Shown here: one piece after another, positions 1 to 9,142 of the stretch
Layout: each line of letters begins with the position of its first letter
Numbering within the stretch: the stretch's first letter is position 1
Origin: an uncultured Chloroflexota bacterium
GTDB lineage: Bacteria > Chloroflexota > Anaerolineae > Anaerolineales > Anaerolineaceae
NCBI GenBank assembly: GCA_902786265.1
Contig: CADACE010000001.1
Location: 1-64,000, forward strand
Length of the DNA: 64,000 nucleotides
Direction of reading: 5' to 3'
The notes under the pieces: generated by a model
The model's database searches: none
Seen by the model: only the letters and a program-made list of their open reading frames with translations
What the model was told of the DNA's origin: nothing
Made by a program: the position numbers and the translations under genes

Positions 1-267
1 TAATCGGAAATATAATCATTTCCCTATGCGCCCTTTAGGCTGGTTATCTCCTGCTTCTTTTTTACAGAATTTTGTAACTAATCATCGGTAAACCTACATC
101 TTCTTCTGCTGATTGTATTCTCGGGAACTGTTACATGAGGCGCTTGAGCCGAATGGAACTGCGAAAAATCCCGCTCCGTAAGGTACAGACTTCATCCGGT
201 CGGATTCAAAGCGGGAGCTCAGACACCATATCTTCAGGAAACAGGCGCCTATTCTGCGATCGTGAGT

Positions 268-337
268 GGGACACCGGCACCTGATACAAGTGTCCCTGCT
301 TCGCGACGGTACACATTGTATCAGGTGCCGATGTCCC
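268..337. repeat. Dispersed palindromic element, copy 1
   Basis: The arms 268-289 and 316-337 pair over 22 bp with one mismatch and enclose a 26-base loop. The stem core GGCACCTGATACA is shared with four other copies in the window (576-643, 34522-34575, 59375-59444, 63847-63916). The loop is nearly identical to the loops of the copies at 59.4 and 63.9 kb. It resembles a REPIN or small MITE-like element; no matching transposase lies in the window. Confidence 0.85.
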
Positions 338-390
338 TTCGGGTAATGGAACGCGCTCACAGGTGACGGTTCCGCGGGAAATATCCAGGT

Positions 391-452
391 GCCGGCGGGA
401 TCGTTTCTCACCGGCGCGTGTCAGCGTGTCCGGGAGAAATGATCCCGCCGGC
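391..452. repeat. Long GC-rich inverted repeat
   Basis: The arms 391-409 (starting GCCGGCGGGATC) and 434-452 pair over 19 bp with one mismatch around a 24-base loop. It lies between two copies of the GCACCTGATACA palindrome but does not share their sequence. A weaker 8-bp repeat, AGAAGCAT/ATGCTTCT, follows at 473-480 and 534-541. Function is unknown; a chain of hairpins like this resembles a bacterial interspersed mosaic element. Confidence 0.7.
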
Positions 453-575
453 GCCGCCGCCCATGCAGGGAAAGAAGCATCAGAATCAGCGCCGAACAAC
501 AGTGCAGTTCTGCTGTGCTCCCTTCGCTGCATCATGCTTCTGACCAGGTTGTGCTTCACTCAAGGAAAAAACGTA

Positions 576-643
576 GTGGTACAACAGCACCTGATACAGG
601 TGTACCGATACCGGTACACCTGTATCAGGTGCTGTTGTACCAC
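576..643. repeat. Perfect 32-bp palindrome, dispersed element copy 2
   Basis: Bases 576-607 and 612-643 are exact reverse complements over 32 bp with only a 4-base loop (ATAC). The stem contains the GCACCTGATACA core of the dispersed family, but this copy has lost the 26-base loop of copies 1, 4 and 5. A near-perfect cruciform of this length is usually unstable in bacteria, so it may be recent or functional. Confidence 0.9.
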
Positions 644-872
644 ATAGAAGGATCTGTACGCGGGGAAGCAAGGCGCACGGATGACAGGTCCGCGGACTTA
701 ACCACAGCGCCGAACGTCCCAAACGCGCACGTGAACCTGTCCTCCGGGCTCAGAGATGAGCGCTTTGGAAAAAGACCTGACGCTCAAAGCATCAGTCTCA
801 ATCGGGAACCGCCGCACTGTTTTTATAATGTGATTTCAAGCGCTATCCGATTGCCGGCAAAAACCTTTACCC

Positions 873-1082
873 TTAGCCAAATTTTCGATTCTCATCGCCC
901 TCGCCAAAAATCGTCGGAATTAATTCTCCGCAATATCCGCCGCTGATCCCCTCCAATAAATCATCGGGAAGATCAAGCTTTTCTTCCCTGCAAAAATTGA
1001 TCAGGGCTTCCGCGCTCCCGTCCAAACCGCGCAGTTTTCCTTTCTGCGCTTCCGTCAAATTGTCAAACCATTCTTTTTCCAT
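873..1082 (-). CDS. Nif11-type leader peptide, candidate RiPP/bacteriocin precursor
   Basis: A 69-residue protein with the look of Nif11-related precursor peptides. It has an acidic, helical N-terminal leader (LTEAQKGKL, then ALINFCREEKLDLPDDLLEG) ending in a double-glycine motif, GISGG, at about residues 46-50. The remaining 19-20 residues would be the core and contain one Cys. In this family the leader guides a modifying enzyme and is removed at Gly-Gly by a C39-type peptidase during export; neither partner is in the window. The ATG follows GGGAG at about 5 bases. It lies 54 bases after the Sel1-repeat gene on the same strand and probably shares its promoter. It could instead be a stand-alone Nif11-domain protein. 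Confidence 0.65.
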   Translation of the reverse strand: MEKEWFDNLTEAQKGKLRGLDGSAEALINFCREEKLDLPDDLLEGISGGYCGELIPTIFGEGDENRKFG

Positions 1083-1136
1083 TTTTCTCCCTTCATTGCT
1101 GATCCCTGATTTCAGGTATCTGATTCCGTTCGCCGA

Positions 1137-2231
1137 TCAATCCCCGTTTTCCAACACAGACAGGGCTTCTTCCAAACCCTGGTCGGCGGCGAGACGGATC
1201 CATTTCATCGCCTCGTCCGTATTCTTTTCCACACCTGTCCCGTTTTTATAACACAGGCCCAGCTCAAACTGCGCAAGAGAGAAGCCCTGTTCAGCGGAAA
1301 GACGGAACCATTTCACCGCTTCTTCCCAATCCTGTTCCACACCGGTTCCGTTTTTATAGAAGACACCGAGACTGTATTGGGAGGCATATAATTCCTGTTC
1401 CGCGGCAAGCCGGTACCACTTTTCGGCTTCTTCATAATTCTGTTCAACGCCATACCCGTTTTCATAGCAGTCAGCGAGATTATTCTGTCCGAAAACATTT
1501 CCCTGCTCTGCGGCAAGCCGGTACCACTTTACAGCTTCCTCATTATTCTGTTCTCCGCCCAGGACCTGAAGACAATAAGCGGTATAGACCTGAGCATCGG
1601 CATCACCCTGTTCCGCAGCCTGGCGGTACCATTTCAGCGCTTCTCCAATATTCTGCTCCGCACCGGAACCGTATAAATAACACCGGCCGGCATTCATTTG
1701 TCCGCGGATATCTCCCTGCTCTGCGGCAAGCAGGTACCACTTCAGCGCTTCTTCTGAATTCTGATCGACACCGTGCCCCGTTTCATAGCAATAGCCGAGA
1801 TTATTCTGCGCAAGAGGCTCTCCCTGACCGGCAGCAAGCCGATACAGTCTGACAGCCTCTTCATGATCCTGCTCAACACCTTTTCCTTCATCATAACAGA
1901 AACCGAGCCCGGTAATCCCTTTGGGATTTCCCTGATCCGCGGAAAGGCGGAACCATTTTATTGCTTCTTCCGGATCTGCCGGAACGGCAAGGCCGTAATA
2001 ATACAGCCTTCCCAGGTAAAACTGCGCGTCCGGATCCCCGGCTTCAGCAGCCGGCCGGAGATATTCCAGGGCCTTTTCATATTCTTTCTGCTTCATCGAT
2101 TCCGCGCCGAGAACGGCAAGTTCCGCGGCGGATTTTTCCTGTGAAAATGCCGCGGAAGTCAGCATAAGGATCAGAATAAATACCAATACAAAGCTCGTCA
2201 GGATGTTTTTGCTGTTTGAGATGTTTTTCAT
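1137..2231 (-). CDS. Secreted Sel1-repeat (TPR-like) protein
   Basis: 364 residues. A Lys/Asn-rich start and a hydrophobic stretch (residues about 9-29, ending SAAFSQ) form a Sec signal peptide. From about residue 35 to the end there are eight to nine tandem Sel1-like repeats of about 36 residues, with phrases such as AEQGDxxAQ, GxCYENGxGVEQN and EAxKWYRLAA. Sel1 repeats form alpha-solenoids that bind proteins; no enzymatic domain is present. It is therefore likely an exported adaptor. It is the first gene of an apparent two-gene transcript with the Nif11-type peptide, driven by the promoter at 2392-2420. Whether the two products work together is unknown. Confidence 0.85.
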   Translation of the reverse strand: MKNISNSKNILTSFVLVFILILMLTSAAFSQEKSAAELAVLGAESMKQKEYEKALEYLRPAAEAGDPDAQFYLGRLYYYGLAVPADPEEAIKWFRLSADQGNPKGITGLGFCYDEGKGVEQDHEEAVRLYRLAAGQGEPLAQNNLGYCYETGHGVDQNSEEALKWYLLAAEQGDIRGQMNAGRCYLYGSGAEQNIGEALKWYRQAAEQGDADAQVYTAYCLQVLGGEQNNEEAVKWYRLAAEQGNVFGQNNLADCYENGYGVEQNYEEAEKWYRLAAEQELYASQYSLGVFYKNGTGVEQDWEEAVKWFRLSAEQGFSLAQFELGLCYKNGTGVEKNTDEAMKWIRLAADQGLEEALSVLENGD

Positions 2232-2391
2232 TTGATTCTCCGTTTGTCAAGGGATGAAGGGACGGCAGAGATCAGAAAAGCAGAAACTGACCCGGACTTG
2301 ACACCCGGTCAATGCTGATCTGTCTGAAAATACTCATTTTTCCCCGCTGCGATCAGCAGCGTACAGTGAGCAACTGTAATTATTAATATAT

Positions 2392-2420
2392 ATATTAAAG
2401 CAATCAAAATAAAATGTCAA
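2392..2420 (-). promoter_or_regulatory. Sigma70-type promoter of the Sel1/Nif11 genes
   Basis: On the minus strand a perfect -35 TTGACA (2415-2420) is followed by a 17-base spacer and a -10 TAATAT (2392-2397). It lies about 160 bases upstream of the Sel1 gene start, leaving a long leader in which I recognise no structure. Confidence 0.75.
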
Positions 2421-2476
2421 GCCAATTTTTCCGGGGATTCCCGGCTGACAACCTTGTTAGTTGTAAAGTAAGCAGA

Positions 2477-2600
2477 AAGCATGGACCCTGACATATTTTT
2501 TTAGCCTTCGTGAGGGAGTGCTGCTGCGCAGCAGGCGCGGGGCGGGCGTCAGCTGCCTGCCAAAGTGATGGCCCGCGCCTTGTATTTCTTTGCCGGAGCG
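2477..2600 (+). repeat. GC-rich dispersed repeat, copy 1
   Basis: About 124 bp, repeated at 2710-2833 with scattered differences. It contains the perfect palindrome CTGCTGCGCAGCAG (2521-2534) and a stem GGCGCGGG (2534-2541) with CCCGCGCC (2572-2579) around a 30-base loop. The GGCGCGGG...CCCGCGCCTTG arrangement recurs at 60089-60136. The GGAGTGCTGCT part recurs near 37670. No credible reading frame runs through it. Confidence 0.75.
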
Positions 2601-2709
2601 CGCGTTCTTCCGCGTGGTTGGGGCAGATGAAATCCACTGACACTGCCATGGAAAATACTCCTGAGCTCTCATGCGATGATATAAGCAGAATATACAGCTT
2701 TTTTTCAGG

Positions 2710-2833
2710 AAGCATGGATCCTGGCATAATATATCTGCCTTCGTGAGGGAGTGCTGCTGCGCAGCAGGCGCGGAGCGGGCGTCAGCTGAGAGCCAAAGTA
2801 ATGACCCGCGCCTTGTATTTCTTTGCCGGGGCG
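2710..2833 (+). repeat. GC-rich dispersed repeat, copy 2
   Basis: Direct repeat of 2477-2600, offset by 233 bases. It keeps the CTGCTGCGCAGCAG palindrome and a GGCGCGG/CCGCGCC stem. The rest of the 2232-3024 interval holds no gene that I can support. Confidence 0.75.
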
Positions 2834-3024
2834 ATGGGCACCTTATTCAACAACCCCACGGACTCCGGCCAATGACCATGAAAACAATTTTTCCTGTTTC
2901 TGCATTCCGGATTTTAAACTCTTTTGCAGGTCCGGCCGGGAAAAATACATTATAATTATAAAAGTGCTTGTTATGTAGAACAAACCCGCTGGAGCGGGAA
3001 AAGCAGCGCTGAAGTCAGGAAAAA

Positions 3025-6000
3025 ATGTACGAAAGACCCGAAAAAAGACAGGATCATGGGAAGCAGGCGGTCCCGGAGATCCGCGGCCAACAGGGAGCGG
3101 ATCCGGGAGATATCGGCAATGAGGCGCTGACGCATTACCTTGAAAACGAGATCAAACCTCTCAATCCCCGTAAAAAGAAAGGCAAGCCGGACCCTGAGAA
3201 GGCTGCAGGAACGGTCCTGTCACTGATCAATGAGATCGCGGCCAAAGATCCCGATGCAGGTTCCGAAATCAAGGAAAATATTAAAGAGGGAAGCGAGAAC
3301 GTTCCTGAGGATATCGCCATGGAAGGACTTTCAGGGTATTACCTGAACGACCTGAACAGGCATCCCCCAAAAACGAGGAAAGCGAAAAAGAAGAATAAAG
3401 ATTCAGGGAACATCATGAATGATGACCTGATAAGCGAGAAAAGCGATGAGAAGGAACCGGACCTTCTCAGCATCGGGAACAGAAGAAGCTCACTTTCAAT
3501 GAAGAACGAAATCCGCAATGATCTGTCCGAAAGCAAGGAAAATATAAAAGAGGTGATCGAGGCTGTTCCTGAGGATATCGCCGCAGAAGGACTTTCAGGT
3601 TATTACCTGAACGACCTGAACAGGCATCCACCAAAAACGAGGAAGGCGAAAAAGAAGAATAAGGATTCAGGGAACATCATGAATGATGACCTGATCAGTG
3701 AGAAAAGCGGCCAAAAAGAACCGGACCTTCTCAGCATCAGGAACAGAAGAAACTCACTTTCCATGCAGAACAGGATCGGAGACGATCAGTCCGAAATCAG
3801 CGATCTCGAAGAGGCCGGGAATGATATGGAGCCTGTCGACGGCTGGGATTTTGCCGCGCAAAAAATGGAGCCGCGGACGAAGCCGACCTTCAAAAAAAAG
3901 CTGTTCAGTGCGGCAGCCTATTACGGCGGGAAAACCATCGGGAAAATCGGGGGGATCATCGCCAACATTCTCAATTTCATGACCTTTGGGGTAATCTCCG
4001 GCATCAACTCCTGGAAGGCCTTATGGAAAAGCACTTTCTCGAGAAAACGGGATTACCAGCGGACAAGGAACCGGAAAGCCATTCCCGGTTGGGACGGGGC
4101 TCAGTTTGAAAACAGGTCAAAACAACAAGTCGACATCGACTTCCGCCGCGTACCGGATATCTGGGCTTATCCCATCGCCGAAGATCCGATGGACGCGGAA
4201 GGAAAGGAGAAACCGCCGGTCATTTCCGCCAACATCAGCCAGGTATCTAAAGACCTGACCGTAAATAGTGATGAAGAGACCGGACATTCCGGTATCGGCA
4301 TCGAATTTAACCGCAAAAACCCCCGGACCGGAGAGTTGGAACGCTACGGACTGCGCTATGGCTATTACCTGGGCGGAGGAATGACATCGTTATCTGCGGA
4401 TGCAGTCAGCAATTACAACAAAGCAAACTATCCCGGGCAGCTGAGGAATGAAATGAAAGACGCGTATTCGGCCAGCCGCCGCTTCAAAGTCAGCGCGCAG
4501 CAGGTCAATGCTGTCCTGAATGCTTCGGAAAAATATCCGGATAAAGGCTATAATCCCTACACACGCAACTGCACTACATTCGTCAGGGACATGATCGTGG
4601 ATGCCGCGAATATCAAAGCGGCTGCACCCATTTTTGAAAAGGCAGATGTTCACATGCCCGTATCCGTGGATATGAAGATGTTCGGCGCAGGTGCCATGGC
4701 TCCCCTTTTTAAAGCGGAAATGGAAAACACCATGGATAAGCTGGCCCACAGGGATGACATGAATTACCAGGGGTTCGGCAATAAGATGGTCACGAAAGAG
4801 GATTATGACCGCTACAAGAAATCGCTGAAGCTTTTCACCCTGAGACCCTCTAAAGCCCATTCCCCAAACGCATCCGCTGAAAACATCCGGCGACTGGAAG
4901 GACCCGGCACCGGAGAGATCAACGTTTTTCCCTCGACAATAAAAAATGCGGAAGGCAGTGAATTGAACGGTACAGATAAAAGTGAATTGAACCAAAGCCT
5001 GATGGGCAGCGGCATGTACATCAAAAATTTGCTTACTCAGATCACACCAGAGGAAGATTTCGGAGAAGGGAAGATTCCCGATGAACTTCAAAGGATCATC
5101 AGCAATCTGGAGAGGCTCTATATGCCGATGCTGGGCTTACTGGCCCGGGATAAGGATCTGATCAACATCTCGAAAAAAGAAATCCGCACTGTGCGCACAT
5201 CTTTATCCGGTTATATTTCGGATCTGAATAAACTGTTGTTCAAATACTACAAGAATGACCGCCGTCTTCATGATCCTGTTCTCAATACGATTTCAACCCT
5301 GAATCAGCTCATTTACTGGCTTGATGTCAGCTGGCGGAAGAAAAGCGAAGAGGAAGTATCGGAAATGGACAAATCGGATAAAGACCTTGGCGACATCCGG
5401 GATAAATTCAAAAACGGGCTTTATAACTTTACGGTAAATGAAAAAAAAATCATCATGTCTCCTTCCCGTTATGAATCCTTTCTGCAGATCTACAAGACAC
5501 CGAAAGCCGCACTTGATAAATGCATCAGATATCTCGAACTGTCTGATATGGAAGAATGGGAGCGGAGCGATGCTGAACAGAAAGAGTTTGAAAAGCTAAA
5601 GCGTGTCTGGGATCTTTCCGAAAGTTTTGAAAAATCCCACAATTATATGCTGGAGAAAGAAGAATACAGCCAGCAGGATGTGGACTACGTTTTCTCCCTC
5701 GAGAAAAAAGAACGGAATATAGAAGGCCTGGATGATAAGTTTCTTCAAACCGGAGTATTTTCGGGTGTGGGACATTCAGCATCAGATACCTATAAAATGC
5801 TGATCATGCAGAAGATATTCGGTGGAATGAAAAACCGTTTTGAGGCGGCCAATAAAGGTGAACGGGACAACATGCAGGTCCTTGAATGGCTGGGGGAGGA
5901 TTCCCTCAACTGCATCAATCAGAGCCCGAATCAGATGAAGATGATCATACGGGGCATCAAGCGGTCCCTGAAGGATCCTGATGAGAAAACCGTACGGGGC

Positions 6001-6201
6001 AAGGTGTTTGACCTGCTGGAAAACTGGTTCCGCAGGAGCCTGAGCACCTTGCTGAAAGACAGGAATATTGCGGATATCAGGAAAGGCCTGGAGGATGCCG
6101 GAAGCCCGTTATGCCGGAAGATCGAAAGCATGACAACTTCCGTCCTGAACGAAGCGGACAAAGCTCCGCTCAATGGGAAGCAGGAAAGAATCAGAAATTG
6201 A
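3025..6201 (+). CDS. Large unknown protein with permuted papain-like (LRAT/PPPDE-like) centre
   Basis: 1058 residues; I know no named family for the whole. Residues 1-260 are charged and low-complexity, with an 88-residue block present twice (around VPEDIA and LSGYYLNDLNRHPP). A hydrophobic, glycine-rich patch lies at about 290-325. The centre has His421 in GHSGIGIEF and Cys516 in TRNCTTFVRDM. The order His then Cys, with an N-C-x-x-F core, is that of circularly permuted NlpC/P60 folds such as LRAT and PPPDE proteins, which act as acyltransferases, thioesterases or peptidases. The last 400 residues are predicted helical. There is no Sec signal. The ATG has AGGA six bases upstream. It stands alone between repeat-rich gaps. 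An injected effector or toxin is possible, but that is inference. Confidence 0.55.
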   Translation: MYERPEKRQDHGKQAVPEIRGQQGADPGDIGNEALTHYLENEIKPLNPRKKKGKPDPEKAAGTVLSLINEIAAKDPDAGSEIKENIKEGSENVPEDIAMEGLSGYYLNDLNRHPPKTRKAKKKNKDSGNIMNDDLISEKSDEKEPDLLSIGNRRSSLSMKNEIRNDLSESKENIKEVIEAVPEDIAAEGLSGYYLNDLNRHPPKTRKAKKKNKDSGNIMNDDLISEKSGQKEPDLLSIRNRRNSLSMQNRIGDDQSEISDLEEAGNDMEPVDGWDFAAQKMEPRTKPTFKKKLFSAAAYYGGKTIGKIGGIIANILNFMTFGVISGINSWKALWKSTFSRKRDYQRTRNRKAIPGWDGAQFENRSKQQVDIDFRRVPDIWAYPIAEDPMDAEGKEKPPVISANISQVSKDLTVNSDEETGHSGIGIEFNRKNPRTGELERYGLRYGYYLGGGMTSLSADAVSNYNKANYPGQLRNEMKDAYSASRRFKVSAQQVNAVLNASEKYPDKGYNPYTRNCTTFVRDMIVDAANIKAAAPIFEKADVHMPVSVDMKMFGAGAMAPLFKAEMENTMDKLAHRDDMNYQGFGNKMVTKEDYDRYKKSLKLFTLRPSKAHSPNASAENIRRLEGPGTGEINVFPSTIKNAEGSELNGTDKSELNQSLMGSGMYIKNLLTQITPEEDFGEGKIPDELQRIISNLERLYMPMLGLLARDKDLINISKKEIRTVRTSLSGYISDLNKLLFKYYKNDRRLHDPVLNTISTLNQLIYWLDVSWRKKSEEEVSEMDKSDKDLGDIRDKFKNGLYNFTVNEKKIIMSPSRYESFLQIYKTPKAALDKCIRYLELSDMEEWERSDAEQKEFEKLKRVWDLSESFEKSHNYMLEKEEYSQQDVDYVFSLEKKERNIEGLDDKFLQTGVFSGVGHSASDTYKMLIMQKIFGGMKNRFEAANKGERDNMQVLEWLGEDSLNCINQSPNQMKMIIRGIKRSLKDPDEKTVRGKVFDLLENWFRRSLSTLLKDRNIADIRKGLEDAGSPLCRKIESMTTSVLNEADKAPLNGKQERIRN
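3265..3764 (+). repeat. In-frame 264-bp duplication inside the large protein
   Basis: Two near-identical blocks (about 3265-3500 and 3529-3764, offset 264 bases or 88 codons) encode the segment with LSGYYLNDLNRHPP, KAKKKNKDSGN and SEKS..KEPDLLSI. The few differences suggest a fairly recent duplication. The Lys-rich stretch is preserved in both. Confidence 0.85.
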
Positions 6202-6607
6202 GCCGCGGAGCGGCGGGAATAAGATATCAGGGATCAGGTGTCAGGTATCAGGGATTAGGGATCAGGGACGGGTCAGTAAACATCCCTATGCCCCCATTTT
6301 TACCGGTTTTTCTTCCGCGTCCCTGCACAGCACTCTGTCCGGCCGGTTTTTTCTGTATTGTCAATGTTCTTTCTCCGGTTTTTCTGCCGCGTTTTTCTCC
6401 GTCATGTATTAATGCAGTCTCATATTGAATCGAACGATAAGAATCGGATGAAATCTTTCGTTTTGATTAAAAAAATTGATAAATTGCCCTGCCAATCTAT
6501 TATGAGACTATAAAAGCACTGCTTATTATGGTATAATCATTTATACTCTTGCTTCTGAATATGGGCGGTCCATATGGAAAAGAACCTGCGGGGGAGTGAT
6601 AAGTGCT
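6202..6607. other. Intergenic region with degenerate repeat
   Basis: No gene is seen. Bases 6221-6270 are a degenerate near-tandem run of ATCAGGG/TCAGGTATCAGG units, one of several such runs at gene junctions in this window. A TATAAT at 6532-6537 could be the -10 box for the following kinase, but I find no convincing -35 at normal spacing. Confidence 0.5.
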
Positions 6608-9142
6608 ATGAAAAAAAACTGGATCATTGTTGTCAACGTGCTCATTATGATCATACTGCTGACCTTTGTGGTCCTTTATTCCAATTCCGAGAGCAGAAAG
6701 ACAACCCAAAGGCAGATAGAGCATTTTGAAAACACCACGATCACAATGGAGCATGTCACCGAAAATTATCTGGAAGGTGAACAGCGGATCTGCGATGTGT
6801 GGGCCCACTATATCAACAGCACGGACATGACCATTGAAGATGCCGTCTCCTTCATCCGGATCTCTCATGTACTGCCGAATGCTTCCGCGCATATTGTGTA
6901 CCGGGATACACTGTCCGGTCTGTCTACGAGAGCAAAGCATAAGGGCTCAGATGATTACACCGTCACCTATGCACGGACAGGTCTTTTGGATGATATCAGC
7001 TGGATTCATGAAACAGGCGAGGCCGTAAACATTTCCCGTGCCTATACGAATCCGGTCAACGGTGAACAGTCCCTTGCCTTCTGCAATATTGTTACGCTTC
7101 ATGATTCGCAGACCGATGAACCCCGGGATGCCATATTGCTGCGTGTGCTGCCGCTGTCCGAGCTGGAAGAGAGATGGGTCTTCCCGCAGGAAGAGTTTGA
7201 AAATGCAGAGCCTTCAATAATTGACACAGACGGCGATTACATCATCAAAGGACATTCCTTCAAAAATTCCAATTTCTTTGAGTTTTTCAGGTCTTACAAC
7301 GCCACAGATACTTCCACCACGAAAGAGCTTTTTGACAAAATCATTTCGACATCCGGCTCCATAAACATGTTCAACTCCCGCGGTGAGGAATGTATACTCG
7401 CCTATACCCCGATTGATGTGACAGACGGATGGTCATTCCTCAGCTTTATGCCTATAAAGGATCTGAACGTAAATACTCAAAACTGGCTGCTGATCGGTTT
7501 TGTTTCCGCAGGGCTTCTGATCCTGTTCGTATTTGATTTATTTGTCATGCTTTATTTCAATAAGAGGCTCCAGTCGGCGGCCAAAGAAGCGGAGTCAGCA
7601 AACAAAGCGAAAACCGATTTTCTCTCTACGATGTCTCATGATATCCGCACACCAATGAACGCGATCATCGGCTTAACAACGATCGCGAAAAAGAACCTTG
7701 ATGATCCGGTATCGGTAGGAGAAAACCTGAGGAAGATATCGATGGCCAGCAACCATTTGCTCACCCTGATCAATGATATTCTGGATATCTCCAAGGTCGA
7801 GAGCGGAAAACTGAACCTCAGCCCGCTGACATTCTCCATTGCTGAGACGGTGGAAAATCTCGTGAACCTGTCACAGCCGATGGTCAAGGAAAAGAATATC
7901 GAGTTCAATTTCCGCGTCGGCCGGATGGATACAGAGTATTTGTACGCCGACCAGCTTCGCCTGAATCAGATCTATATCAACATCCTTTCCAATGCCATCA
8001 AATACACGGAGCCCGGCGGACGTGTCAGCGTAGACATTTTCGAAGAGGAAAGCCCGAAACCCGGCTCTGTGCGGCTGACCTACAGGGTCTCTGATACCGG
8101 CATCGGCATGAGTCCGGAGTTTATGGCACACATGTATCAGCCATTCTCGCGCCAGACAGACAGCCGGGTGAACAGCATCCAGGGTACCGGACTCGGACTT
8201 GCCATCACAAAGCAGATGGTCGATCTGATGGGAGGTACCATCGACTGCCAGAGTGAGCAGGGGAAAGGGACGACCTTTACCGTAATCCTGGACCTTCCCA
8301 TCGCGGACCGGCAGAGGGACGATATGGTGCTTGATCCGATGGATGTCCTGGTCGTCGATGACGATGAGATCCTTCTGGATACGGCGGTTGACGCACTGGA
8401 GTCTCTCGGCGTAACAGCCGACCGCGCCAGGAGCGGACTGGAAGCCCTCAGCATGATCCAACAGCGGCATCAAACAGGAAAGGATTACAGTATCGTGATC
8501 CTTGATTGGAAGATGCCGGATCTCGACGGGATCGAAACGGTCCACCGGATCCGTGAGGAAGCGGGGGCGAACACTCCCATTTTGCTGGTTTCCGCTTATG
8601 ACCTGTCGGATATTGAGGATATGGCGAAGGAAGCCGGGGCTAACGGTTTTGTCAGCAAGCCGCTGTTCCGCTCCAAGCTGTATGATAAAATTAATATGCT
8701 CCTCGGGAGCGAAGCAAAGTCTGTTGAGCCGGAGAATGATTATTCCGACCTGGAGGGTATGAACATTCTCATCGCGGAGGACAATGATGTCAACTGGGAG
8801 ATCATATCCTACATGCTCGATATGTTGGGAATCACGTCGGAACGCGCCGAAAACGGACGCATCTGCGTGGACAAAATGAGTAAGGCGGCAAAAGGTAGTT
8901 TTGACCTTATTTTTATGGATATACAAATGCCGGAGATGAACGGGCTTGAGGCCACAAGGAATATCCGCAAACTGGATGATCCGTGGGCGTCTTCCATCCC
9001 GATCATCGCCATGACGGCGGACGCGTTTTCGGAAAATGTCACAGAGTGTCTGGAGGCAGGCATGAACGGACATATCGCGAAACCAATCGATATTAAACTT
9101 GTCATCAAAGAGATTCGAAGAATCAGGAAGGAGAGATCATGA
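6608..9142 (+). CDS. Hybrid sensor histidine kinase with two receiver domains
   Basis: About 844 residues. A transmembrane helix (about 2-24) and a second (about 292-318) bracket a roughly 270-residue extracytoplasmic sensor domain that I cannot name. A HisKA domain follows with phospho-accepting His344 in [12 protein letters not shown]. Then comes an HATPase domain with DTGIGMS and GTGLGLAI motifs, and two receiver domains with phosphorylatable Asp633 (VILDWKMPD) and Asp771 ([10 protein letters not shown]). No HPt domain is attached, so a separate HPt is expected. An upstream GTG at 6596 is possible, but ATG 6608 has GGGGGAG at good spacing. The stop overlaps the start of a solute-binding lipoprotein gene, suggesting that the lipoprotein delivers ligand to this sensor. 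Confidence 0.9.
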   Translation: MKKNWIIVVNVLIMIILLTFVVLYSNSESRKTTQRQIEHFENTTITMEHVTENYLEGEQRICDVWAHYINSTDMTIEDAVSFIRISHVLPNASAHIVYRDTLSGLSTRAKHKGSDDYTVTYARTGLLDDISWIHETGEAVNISRAYTNPVNGEQSLAFCNIVTLHDSQTDEPRDAILLRVLPLSELEERWVFPQEEFENAEPSIIDTDGDYIIKGHSFKNSNFFEFFRSYNATDTSTTKELFDKIISTSGSINMFNSRGEECILAYTPIDVTDGWSFLSFMPIKDLNVNTQNWLLIGFVSAGLLILFVFDLFVMLYFNKRLQSAAKEAESANKAKTDFLSTMSHDIRTPMNAIIGLTTIAKKNLDDPVSVGENLRKISMASNHLLTLINDILDISKVESGKLNLSPLTFSIAETVENLVNLSQPMVKEKNIEFNFRVGRMDTEYLYADQLRLNQIYINILSNAIKYTEPGGRVSVDIFEEESPKPGSVRLTYRVSDTGIGMSPEFMAHMYQPFSRQTDSRVNSIQGTGLGLAITKQMVDLMGGTIDCQSEQGKGTTFTVILDLPIADRQRDDMVLDPMDVLVVDDDEILLDTAVDALESLGVTADRARSGLEALSMIQQRHQTGKDYSIVILDWKMPDLDGIETVHRIREEAGANTPILLVSAYDLSDIEDMAKEAGANGFVSKPLFRSKLYDKINMLLGSEAKSVEPENDYSDLEGMNILIAEDNDVNWEIISYMLDMLGITSERAENGRICVDKMSKAAKGSFDLIFMDIQMPEMNGLEATRNIRKLDDPWASSIPIIAMTADAFSENVTECLEAGMNGHIAKPIDIKLVIKEIRRIRKERS

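Larger units (their letters stand above)
1..872. other. Gene-poor region with long inverted repeats
   Basis: No convincing coding region is seen here. The open frames are short, overlap on both strands and have no recognisable domain or ribosome binding site. The stretch from about 260 to 650 is instead a chain of long inverted repeats, annotated separately. The first 260 bases and the last 220 bases show nothing recognisable. Confidence 0.6.

Noticed and set aside
94..946. Overlapping open frames on both strands of the first kilobase
   Set aside because: They run through long inverted repeats and translate the same palindrome in several frames, with no ribosome sites or domains.
2477..2833. 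Possible CRISPR or two-unit spacer array
   Set aside because: Only two long, imperfect repeats with no short regular spacers, and no cas genes in the window.
7871..9073. 400-codon minus-strand frame opposite the hybrid kinase
   Set aside because: Antisense shadow of a well-supported kinase with intact catalytic motifs.
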